A DNA stretch of 64,000 bases from Adineta steineri. Lineage: Eukaryota > Rotifera > Eurotatoria > Adinetida > Adinetidae. The notes beneath the pieces were generated by a model, which was not told where the DNA came from, made no database searches, and was given only the letters and a program-made list of their open reading frames with translations. Position numbers and translations under genes: made by a program. Position 1 is the stretch's first letter. Every line of letters begins with the position of its first letter. Positions 49,101-58,800 of the stretch are shown here, one piece after another. Location: positions 434,001 to 498,000 of the forward strand of contig CAJNOI010000032.1 of assembly GCA_905250115.1 (NCBI GenBank). Direction: 5' to 3'.

Positions 49101-50208
49101 GATTTTTGGCTGGAATGATGAACAAAAGTTGAAGCGTCGATTACATATCATTCTAGTTATAGTGATTCTCTATATTCTCTACATGCGTCACGCTTTTCGT
49201 TCTAAGTTAATTGAACAGACATTTGAGAAACCATCACTAGCCGTTTATGAAAATCTAATTGGACAGTATAATGACTCACTGCATTGTTTTTGCTCAGAAA
49301 CATCCATACAATATGGTTCTTTTCTTAAGCTAAACGTTAGTTTCCATTCAATATGTTCGAGAGACTTGTATTCAGAAGCATTGGCTGCAGTCAGCAGTAT
49401 TAATCTTACTGAGGCTGCCATATTCTTTAATGTATCCTTTGCGTATGCAGGCCTGGCACAATTGCGATCAGTTCAGAGACTCTGTGCACTATCTAAGGAC
49501 ACAGTACACGATGCAATCAATCAATTATTAGCAAGTCATCTAGTCAATACTGAACTGTTATCTTCATCCTTATTCAGCAAACAAATTCAAGCGAATATTG
49601 ATGATATCAATTCGACAGTACCTACAATATTAGCTAATACGTTCACATTGACTCGCATGATAACAACTACAAGCAAGTTAATGACTACCTATGGTACCAG
49701 CTGGGTGTTCGAGTTTCCGACAAATATAAATATTTCACATACTGCACACACTGTTCCAACGATTATAGATGGATGCAATTGTGGACTTATTCCGACGTGC
49801 ATCAAGCATCATCGTGGGTTACCGATGGGTTGTTATGTAATCGAAACTATTTCGCAATGGTTAGTCGATTGTGTCTTCGATCTAAAATGTTTGGAAAAGG
49901 GAAATACTTCTATAGCATTCAATAGCTTTGATAATCCAAGTCGTTTCCCCTATAATTCAACTTTTGAAGATGTTTTCAGGCAACTAACGATGGAGGAACT
50001 TGCGCCTCTTGTATCCTATGAAAATTACTTTAAGAAGTGTGCACCTTCATGTATTCGTTCTTATATCAAAAAAAGTGATCTAGTCGAAGGAATTACAATA
50101 ATGATTTCTTACTATGGTGGTTTAGTAATCATCTGTAAGCTTATTGCGGCAGCCATCGTCAAACTATTACAATGTCGATCAGTCCGAATTACGCCGACGA
50201 CAAACTAA
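46139..50208 (+). CDS. Membrane protein with three tandem copies of a Cys-rich two-TM module (about 1242 aa)
   Basis: Two exons (46139-47498, 47840-50208) join in phase. The second ORF has no ATG at its start, which supports splicing. Each module has TM1 (TRIYLVLL.., TRLYIFLI.., LHIILVIVILYIL), then a C-x-C motif with HQxC (CPCSRISLSY...HQIC; CKCENISVNY...HQVC; CFCSETSIQY...HSIC). A CxC...GC...STLxCFYxxxC cluster follows, then LMVEDW/LMVDEW/LTMEEL, CAP and a second TM region (LIGLLSGLIS, IIIGIFGGLS, MISYYGGLV). There are many N-glycosylation sites. The two-TM, Cys-rich-loop layout resembles DEG/ENaC-type channel topology, but I see no DEG/ENaC signature. I recall this module as common in bdelloid predicted proteins of unknown function. 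Initiation may instead be at the ATG at 46220; further 5' exons cannot be excluded. Confidence 0.75.
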
Positions 50209-50900
50209 TCTAACAACAGACATTTCGACCTCTGCTTTATCTGGTCTGTGTGCTAGTGTTGATGCAGAACTATACATATGACTTCAAAATGACAATATAC
50301 TTTGACTGTCTTGAGGATGGGTGTAAATGAAAAGGGATTTACTTACTGTTAACGTCAACAGATGACACTCTAGGACTTAACCGGTATAAAGCCAATGTAT
50401 TTTCTGTATCAAATAAACGCTCAGTACTTTCGATAAAGAATGTAGTATTTCAATTTGACAAAGATATACGCTATCAAACTCATATTATTCTTGAAGCTTC
50501 TGATAGTAACAGGTCCTATTTTATTTTGTTCTGTTTAATATACTAGCATAAAGAATAAACAGAGATTTTCTCTCACAAAGATTTGACTAACGAGGAAACA
50601 GATTTAGGTGTTCAACCGCTTTAGAGCTCATATTTTGGTGATAGATAGAACTTAATGAGGTATGAAAAATCTAAAAAAGAAGCATCCACTTAGGTCTTCG
50701 TTCCAGAGTTATAGCTATTTTGATAGAACTTCAGTGTATAAGTTAGAATGTGTCTATAAATCAACTAATATTATTTCGAACTGAAATTTTGCCCACACAT
50801 AGCTATACTTATGGCTAGAATCCACTGAAAATTTCAGCTGAAAAAAATATTTCTTTAGCGCAATATAGAATTTTTAAAAGTAACTCTTATACTACAAGCG

Positions 50901-50985
50901 AGTAGGGTGTGGGTGTAGGTGAGGACGATGATAGCATAACTGCACATCAATCCTAATCTTACCCTGGCCCACATCCACCCTCAAG
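50901..50985. repeat. G/T-rich hairpin element C
   Basis: AGGGTGTGGGTGTAGGTGAGG pairs with the right arm CCCACATCCACCCTCAAG. The interior contains ACGATGATAGCATAACTG, which recurs in element G. Confidence 0.7.
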
Positions 50986-51290
50986 TTAGACATATTTTAT
51001 GAGTCAGCAAATAAATAAACAAATTATCTAGTAATACAACAGGTAGGAGATTGAAAAAGTACTCACGACGCATCTTATGTGATTTATATTTAGACTTTTA
51101 TTATTTCTTAGAGGAACATCAAAACTGAAAAAGAAGTCAACACATTTCATACGAATTCGTTACATGGTAAAATTGTTGCTCTTTGATAAGATAATATTTT
51201 TGCAGTTCTTTTTGTTTCTTATCTGGTAATATTCACATAATAATAAATACAACTTGGCCATTCGAAACAGAATTGCATTTTTGCATCTTT

Positions 51291-51346
51291 AGAGTGTATG
51301 TGGATGTAGATGAAGGATATTTACACACTTCCACTCACATTCTGAG
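51291..51346. repeat. G/T-rich hairpin element D (degenerate)
   Basis: AGAGTGTATGTGGATGTAGATG pairs imperfectly with CACACTTCCACTCACATTCT. Confidence 0.55.
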
Positions 51347-51438
51347 AGGGGCCCACGAAAAAATAGAGTTATCATGGTTTACTTTAATACTATGCAACTA
51401 AAGAATGATCTACTCCCTTTAGTCCTTTAAGTTTTTTT

Positions 51439-51489
51439 TAGGATGTGGATGTGATACAATGTAAATAGCCACACCCAAACCCCTCAAGA
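51439..51489. repeat. G/T-rich hairpin element E
   Basis: AGGATGTGGATGTG pairs with CCACACCCAAACCCCTCAAGA across a short loop. Confidence 0.55.
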
Positions 51490-51581
51490 TTTAGGTATTT
51501 TATCGTTGTTTTCCACGTGTATATACATTTCACTAAGTCAATCAAATAGTTCTGTTGCTTGACGATATTATTCAATCATCT

Positions 51582-51637
51582 TCAGGGTGTGGATAAAACT
51601 GTGAGCATTATAACCACGTTCACGCCCACCCTTAATC
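51582..51637. repeat. G/T-rich hairpin element F
   Basis: TCAGGGTGTGGATAAAACTGTG pairs with CACGTTCACGCCCACCCTTAAT. It is about 200 bp upstream of the GMC oxidoreductase start. Confidence 0.55.
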
Positions 51638-51837
51638 TTAACGTTATATATCTGCTTGTTTAATACCCTATGATATAATATTCGTAAAAGAATAATATTT
51701 GTGTTGGTAGCCGTTGTTCTTATCTTAGCGAGAAAAAAAAATATCTCGACTTTCAACTGCTATCGTCGTATCTTCACTCAAAGAGCTGTGAAGCTCTGAA
51801 ACATTCAAGAACACCATTCGCTGTTTACTTGTGAAAA

Positions 51838-53607
51838 ATGAAGATGTATGTCGTACGGCTTTTCGTGGTAGCTGTTTGCTGTTTAGTTTTCAAAGTGGAT
51901 ACAACAGAGTACGATTTTATCGTTGTGGGAGTAGGATCAGCTGGATCAATTATGGCAGCCCGATTGAGCGAGCCACCGAACCAATGGAGTGTTCTAGCAT
52001 TAGATCGCGGGAGCACGAGCGATATGTCAGAAGAGGAGCAAGATGGAGATCTTAGCGGCGTGTCGGATCCAAATTATTTTTCCATTCCACAAGATTACTT
52101 GAATGGACGTCTGGTGCGAAATCCTCGATTTTACGGTTTGGGTGGCACAGCAATGATCAATGGCATGACTGCTGTTGCACCATCTCGATACCTACTTGAT
52201 CAGTTATGGCCTGAGGGATGGAAATGGAATGATCTGTTTCCTTACATGATTAAAATGCAAAATCATTACTGTTATTACCTGCCATCATCGATAACGGGTA
52301 TATCCGATGCCGATTGCCGACAATGGCATGGCAAAGACGGTCCTATAGATATTGCTCCGCCATTATTTGAGAAGATGCCTCAACTACTAATCGATATCAT
52401 GAGCGAATGTAATACAAGTATTGGATTCATGACTGATTACGATAATCCAACGAATCAATATGGCTGTTATTTTCAACAACAATTTCGTAAACCAGCGAAT
52501 AAATCTGATCCACAGTCGCCTACTATACGCGCTAGTACATGGGAAGCTTATTTGCCTGGAGTTGACCGTCCGAATCTTCGAATCTTAGATTCGGCCACTG
52601 TTTTGAAACTCGTGTTCAATGACAATGATCCGACGAAATGTAAAGGAGTGGTGTACGAATACAAAGGACAGATCTATACAGCTGTAGCGAGGAAGGAAGT
52701 TATTCTGTCGGCAGGAGTATTCAGCACGCCAAAGATTCTTCAGTTGTCTGGTGTTGGTCCAACAGCATGGCTTGAACCATTAGGCGTGAAAATCGTAGCA
52801 GAAAATTCACAAGTGGGCAAAAATTTCCTTGATGAGATGGCACTCTTTACGGCTTTTGAAACTACTGAAGAATTACCGACGTTGCCGTGGGGTGCGGATA
52901 CCTGTGGATGGTTGTTAAATAGCGGACTGAAGGAAAGTAACAAGAACTGGACAGATATTCAAATATATTGTTATTCTCGGTCTCCCGTGACCACACTAGA
53001 TTATCCCATCACTGGACTCGATCCCATCCTTGCTTATTCGCAACCGCATGTACCCTTTATTACATTCCTCGTATTCAACACGATACCGGACGCGTCGGGA
53101 ACGGTGAAAATCCAGTCATTATCACCGTATGATCGACCGAAAATCGACCATGGTTGGCAGAATTTGTCCTCATACGATCAAAACAATCTTCAGTATGGCG
53201 TCGACTTCGTCCGCAACATGACTGTGAAAACTCAATGGGGCCAGAAATATGTTAAGAGAGAACTATTTCCTGGCACTCGCTATGGTGGGTCTGATGATTT
53301 ACATCGACGTTTGAATTTATGCAGCGCTTACCACCAAGTAGGCACTTGTGCATTGGGAAAATGTACCGATAACAAAGCACGAGTACTGGGAATCAAGAAC
53401 GTTCGAGTTTGCGACACTAGTCTATTTCCAACGCAGCTGAATGTCAATCCTACATTTACTCTATATAGCATGTGCGAGAAAGTAGCGGATCTTATTAAAA
53501 CAGAATATTCAAACAACCCATCGAATTCGGTTTGTCTGCATAATTCATACTGGAATATCCTTTTTTTGATGATGATGATGGTTCTTGCGCATGCTTTTAT
53601 TAAATAA
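51838..53607 (+). CDS. Secreted GMC-family FAD oxidoreductase (589 aa, intronless)
   Basis: A signal peptide (MKMYVVRLFVVAVCCLVF) is followed by the FAD dinucleotide fold YDFIVVGVGSAGS (GxGxxG 31-36). GMC signature 1 is a diverged GLGGTAMINGMTAVAP. Signature 2 is GVFSTPKILQLSGVG. The C-terminal catalytic block has YHQVGTC, with the His expected to act as base, and LNVNPTFTLYSMCEKVADLI with the Asn-Pro. The length fits glucose dehydrogenase/choline dehydrogenase-type enzymes. These oxidise alcohols or sugars with FAD; the substrate cannot be inferred. The residue expected to bind FAD ribose is in LDRGS rather than the usual LEAG, a divergence. A C-terminal hydrophobic tail (NILFLMMMMVLAHAFI) could be a TM or GPI-anchor signal. 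The lack of introns contrasts with core genes here. Confidence 0.92.
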   Translation: MKMYVVRLFVVAVCCLVFKVDTTEYDFIVVGVGSAGSIMAARLSEPPNQWSVLALDRGSTSDMSEEEQDGDLSGVSDPNYFSIPQDYLNGRLVRNPRFYGLGGTAMINGMTAVAPSRYLLDQLWPEGWKWNDLFPYMIKMQNHYCYYLPSSITGISDADCRQWHGKDGPIDIAPPLFEKMPQLLIDIMSECNTSIGFMTDYDNPTNQYGCYFQQQFRKPANKSDPQSPTIRASTWEAYLPGVDRPNLRILDSATVLKLVFNDNDPTKCKGVVYEYKGQIYTAVARKEVILSAGVFSTPKILQLSGVGPTAWLEPLGVKIVAENSQVGKNFLDEMALFTAFETTEELPTLPWGADTCGWLLNSGLKESNKNWTDIQIYCYSRSPVTTLDYPITGLDPILAYSQPHVPFITFLVFNTIPDASGTVKIQSLSPYDRPKIDHGWQNLSSYDQNNLQYGVDFVRNMTVKTQWGQKYVKRELFPGTRYGGSDDLHRRLNLCSAYHQVGTCALGKCTDNKARVLGIKNVRVCDTSLFPTQLNVNPTFTLYSMCEKVADLIKTEYSNNPSNSVCLHNSYWNILFLMMMMVLAHAFIK

Positions 53608-53656
53608 ACGAATACGAACTTCGATAGGATTCTCTTTCGGATCTTAATAATAAAAA

Positions 53657-53733
53657 GTGAGTGTGGCTGACGTGAGCATCAGTGCGTGTGGGTGTCTTGA
53701 TGGTGTGCGTGAGAACGATGATAGCATAACTGA
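53657..53733. repeat. G/T-rich element G (mostly one arm)
   Basis: GTGAGTGTGGCTGACGTG and GTGCGTGTGGGTGTCTTGATGG are followed by GAGAACGATGATAGCATAACTG, the interior also seen in element C. The complementary right arm appears to be missing. Confidence 0.55.
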
Positions 53734-54568
53734 TAATTACAAAACTGTGAAATACATAAAATGAGAAGAACTTCATTTGATTACTAATGATCAATATTTG
53801 TCTTCTATTGTAATGAAATAAAAACAAGTTTTTTTTCTGTATTCGCCTACATACTGACGTCAATGAAAACTTTCTTTTTTTTTGAAATATTTACAGCAAA
53901 TACAACATTTGAATTTATCAAATAAATAAAAACAATGAATCCGTTTCCTTTTTCAAAACTGATATGAAATATCAGCAGACATTATTTGCTGTAAATATAA
54001 AAAATGTTCATGATATTGAGATGTTGTAGGAAGGATGTGAAAACAAAGCGTTTCAAACAAAACTTAATGTTATTCTTGTTAAGAATACATCGAAAATCAT
54101 GCCTTTAGGGAGGAAACACAACGGTTCCTGAAGAATAAAATGTTCTGTTATTTTGTATTGAGTTGAAAGAGAAAGTATATCGACATTATATACTGTTAGA
54201 AATGTATTGTACACTTGATTTTATTCTTATTTCACATAGTAGATCAATGATAAAAGTGTAGTTGTTTATCTTCAGTATGAATATTATCGAAACACATCAA
54301 ATCTATGAGATAGAAATAGGAAACACTGTAGAGAAGAAAAATAGAACAATGAGTTAGAAGTGATTGACAAATAACATACGAATAACATTCTATATTAGCA
54401 TGTACACGAGAACAAAGAAGAAAATATTATACTGAGACTGAAATTGTGAGTAAATAATTGTAAAATATTGAATACTTTCTTAAAAACAACGACATATTCT
54501 ACTATTCGATCAGAATTCAACTGACAAAGTTAAAATTTTGTATTATCATGAAGAATTAAACTACTGAA

Positions 54569-54634
54569 GAGGGTGTGGGTGCGGGTGTGGGTATATTGCT
54601 CTTGGTATACTCTACACCCACACCCACCCTCAAG
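54569..54634. repeat. G/T-rich hairpin element H (best-formed)
   Basis: GAGGGTGTGGGTGCGGGTGTGG and its complement CACCCACACCCACCCTCAAG flank a loop of about 25 nt including inverted GTATA. The stem is nearly perfect. Confidence 0.8.
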
Positions 54635-55654
54635 ATTATTAATTGAAATTAAATATAGTTACTCTGAGTAACTTACTCAGATGTACATTTATATTGTCAG
54701 TCAGTTTTTATTCTAATATGATGTCATATTTTCCAGATATACTATCGCGACTATTCTTTTCATCTAAAATAAAAGTATAAAATTAAGATTTAAAAAACAA
54801 ATAATTCTTAATAGAATTAAACATCTCTTTTCTTTCATTTACATAATAAAATGAAAAGATTTCAAATTATTATTGAAAATAACTCAATTTAAATAATAAA
54901 ATACCTTCATTTATAGACAATAAAATCAAAACAATTTCTTTGTTATTTCATCATACAATTATCTTTCTATTAAATAATATCAATTAAGAAAACCATCTTA
55001 ACTTCCATTCAAATCGATTAAATTATTTAAACAAAAATCTTATTAAGTCTATTCATTTATGGATTATTAAAATCAAACTGTTTTTTTTTCATCGTCTTAT
55101 TCACAAAATTTCATTTTATATTTAATTATTAATAATTAGACTTGACTTGTGAACTTTTACAACAATCGATTAGAATAATACCTAGATAGAAATGTTCTAT
55201 GTAAAATGTTCATAATATTTTAATTGTGTCAAATAGATAAAAAACAGTTTAATTTAAATAGAATTAATTGTTACCCAATTGAGGCAATTCTTCTTGATAA
55301 ATAACAAAAAAATGAGATTATTTTCTTTTTCTACTATAGGAAAATTCATATTTATTAAGAAACATTCTTCGTCTCAATATTGATAGTATTGATAAACAAA
55401 ACTAATCTGTATTTTATTCTTTTCATGCTCTCGTCTTTGTGTTGTTATATATAACACATAGCATTGAGTGATATAAACATAAATGGATAATAGAGTAATG
55501 TACCGAGGATCGGGGTAACATACTCCATCCGTTCGTCATTGTAATTACAATAAAATAAATATTCGAACAAGAACAAAATAATCTATACATCTTATTCTTT
55601 GTTAGAATGTTCCATCAATTTTATTTTGTATTTTAAAATGTTAATTGTCTTTAT

Positions 55655-55850
55655 TGATTATTATCAAAGAGTTTTTTTATAAAAAAAAGAACAAGTGAAT
55701 GTAAAATGTATAGAATTATTTTTTAAAAAAGAAAAATCTTTTCATTAATATAAATTAACTTGATCAAGAAAAACATCAGATGAAATTTATCTATATTTGT
55801 GTGTGCTCGTTCGTATTTATACCATTATGCAATACAATCTATAATATATA
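55655..55850. repeat. Dispersed duplicate segment, copy 1
   Basis: Runs from ATTGATTATTATCAAAGAGTT to GAAATTTATCTATATTTGTG and beyond, closely matching 63580-63798 in the same orientation. Confidence 0.75.
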
Positions 55851-55975
55851 TATATTTGCTTTTTCATCTACATCTTAATGAACGGATAGAATAATCGTTT
55901 AATGTCTGTTGATTGATTAAAGTATATGAAAAAATCTTCGAATCTCTTCTAAATTTTGAATTGAATAACATTTGA

Positions 55976-58800
55976 ATGTCTGAACAATGTGAAGATAGAT
56001 CAGACAATCTTTTTCACAAAGATTTGTTCGTAATGCGTTATTTCGATCATTTGAAGATTAAAGAGGTAAATGATTAATGATATATTGTTTTTGTGAAATA
56101 TTTTTCATATTAAAAATTAGATAGGATCTGCTATTGAACTAATGCGTTTCTAAGATATATAAAAATAAAATACAAGTCAATTAGTAAATGGTGAAATAAT
56201 TAAAAAATTTAAATCAAAAGAATTGAATAGTTAGTCGAACAAAAATTTCTTTATCGATTTTTCTCTAATTTATTTGTTTATAGTTGCGAAATGTTATGAT
56301 TTGAGACGTGTTATATGTACAAATGGAGATTTTTATTATAGATTATTGTGGATGGAAGAAACACTCAATCATTTAAATAAAGAACCAAAAAATTATCTAG
56401 AAATAATATTCATATTTTACATTATCTTGCTTATACAACATCATAAGTAAGAGAAAAGATTTTTCTTTTTCTCTCTCTTTATTCTGAATTAAATTTGATA
56501 TTTTTAGGACGGAAATATCAAACATGCTTTATCATTAACTGAAATGCTTACAATTGATAAATAATATTTAATTTCTTTTCATTAAAAACAAAATATATTT
56601 GAATTTTTCTAGTTCTAGATCATGTTTATGCAAATAACAATAAAATTTATTGTGAAACTATTAGAAAAAAATCGAACATTAACTAAAAAAGAACGCAAAG
56701 GTGATATGAATACAAATGATAAACAAAATTTAAAATTACTTCTAACAGTTACACAAACGAAAAATTCTAAAATAAATAATACAAGATCCGATGATTATTT
56801 CGAAGAACGTGAAATATATGAAAAACTTTGTCGACAAAATGGAACACAATTAATATATTTCAAAATAGTCTTTCTAGAATTTAACTTTATCTAGTTAAAT
56901 TAAAAACGTCAAGCAAAATTATTTTGTCGTTGTCGTTATAATAATTATTCATCTCCTATTTGAAGGCCTGTTAAATAAGAAGAATTATTAGATTAGCCAA
57001 CTATTTCTCTTTTTCATGATCCTGTTAGTAATTGAGATATTGAAGAAGTCAAATGACTTGCTTCATTAAGAGTATCTACTATATATATAGAACTGAGAAA
57101 TACTAGAAAATCTAATCGAAATAAAACTCTCACTCTCTACAATTACAACGTGTTGTCGTTTATGATTTTGTGACCGATAGTTTTGAACCAGCTGATTATA
57201 GAATCAGTAAAAGGTACTGAAAAATAAAAAATGTATTTATTGTTAGTTGTTTACACACGTAGTAAATTACACATTGTATTGTTCGGATGATTTTATTTGC
57301 TGTTGAATATACAATAGAATCTTGTTTCTATTTTGTAAAATGAAAGATCTAGAGAGATATTTGAGGATTTTATACAGATGATTAAGCAAATAAAAATATG
57401 GTTGTAACGTCTTTCTCCAAAAATAATCTTCCAATATGATTAATGATGATTTTAAATAAATAAAATCAAATATCATTTCCTAAATTATTCATACTGGGAT
57501 TTATTTGTTTATTATACTTCTTAAATGCAGATTATATATATAAAACTTCAATGAATACGAAGGATTTATGAAAAAAATGTTTCGTGCGAAAGTAGCAATG
57601 AGAAGAACATAACTGAAAACTAGTATTAGTTGATTCAATCAGTTTTTAAACAGTTTTCGAGATTAAAAATATAAATATCATGAATAAAATTATTTTGATG
57701 AAAACTAGAGTCTGTCAGACTAAAAAGATGTATATTTCATATGATATTAAAAAGAATTTTTCTTTATTTTCATCACTATTTGATGAATATTTAATCTAAG
57801 ATAATTATTCATAATTATGGTTGCAGTTAAGTAGAGTGATTATACAAAATTCTAAAATATGAAAACATAAACATGACAGTTATAGAGTGAGTAAAAGATA
57901 CGAACTAGGAAAAAACAAATATATAATTTTTATATTTAATCTCAATGCATGTCAACCAAATACTGTTTTTGTTCCTCAAATTTCGAAGCTTTTCATGATT
58001 ATTAACTCATCATAGTTATATTTATTATTTTGTATGTTATGTCTTTACCTTGAAATACAGATTTAGTTTAAAGCTTAGTTTTTATTTTATTTTTAGTGGT
58101 TGGTTGAGAAATGAAGATTCATCAGTCATTCTCATTTATCTCGATTAATTGAAAGTGTAATAAATTTAAGTATGATAACAGCTGAAGATCTTCAGGTATG
58201 TGAATAATTCGAGAATAGGAAAATAAAATTAAAAATAAAATAATTCGATCGAAAATTATGATGTTGGTGATCATTATGAGCACATTTTGATTTTGCACGA
58301 TTAAGTCATGAATATTTATTTGTCAAAATTAGAAATGAGAGAAAGATTCTTTTTCAGTTTTTGGTCTAGGTGAGTTGAAATTTTATATGAGAAATAATAT
58401 CATAATTTTTATTTTCTAGGAAATCGTATTACTACATGGTTAACTTATGTAAGTTAATTGTATATTACTAGAAATTTGTTATAATTATAAGAAACCTTTC
58501 TAGTTGAGTGATATCGAACAAGGTGATGTAACAGTTTGTCTGTAGTTGGCAATCATTTGAAACCAAAAAAAGGAAGTTCTCCATTTTGGTATAATGTTTA
58601 TGTATCGAGTGAAGGTTAGATAATCACTTCGTTTTGTTTTTTCTGGTATATATAATAGATAATATCTATGTTTTCAAAAGATTATAATACTTGTCATGCA
58701 GATATTTTTTTAGTTTAATTAAATGGGTTAATGAACGTGGTGAAGAATTTCGTCGTCCATGTGTTACTAGATTCAATGGCATGAGTGAATCATTTATTGG
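55976..58800 (+). pseudogene. P4HA-like: Prolyl 4-hydroxylase alpha subunit pseudogene
   Basis: Ordered remnants of a collagen prolyl 4-hydroxylase alpha subunit can be read. The TPR/peptide-binding region includes TNGDFYYRLLWMEETLNHLN (about 56320) and DGNIKHALSLTEMLTID (56509). Next are ANNNKIYCET (about 56630), REIYEKLCRQNG (about 56812) and KLFCRCRYNN (about 56915). The catalytic part includes ITAEDLQ (about 58176), HYE-HFDFARLSHE (58271, with a 1-nt deletion), GNRITTWLTY (58421), LSDIEQGDVTV (58504), KPKKGSSPFWYN (58564) and KWVNERGEEFRRPC (about 58725). Internal stops occur between 56960 and 57060 and again near 58540 and 58715, and frame changes are needed. An insert of about 0.85 kb separates the YRISK and GWLRNED blocks. 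By family the enzyme is an ER 2-oxoglutarate dioxygenase acting on collagen with PDI. The 5' limit is uncertain. Confidence 0.85.

Larger units (their letters stand above)
50209..51837. other. Intergenic with a cluster of hairpin elements
   Basis: Holds four members (C-F) of the G/T-rich hairpin family, listed separately, and an AATAAA near 50410 for the upstream gene. A short palindrome AGAGCTGTGAAGCTCT lies at about 51782-51797, upstream of the GMC start. No gene is seen. Confidence 0.5.
53608..55654. other. Intergenic with two hairpin elements
   Basis: Contains hairpin elements G and H, and AATAAA signals at about 53650 and 53816 for the GMC gene. Otherwise very AT-rich sequence without ORFs. 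Confidence 0.45.
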
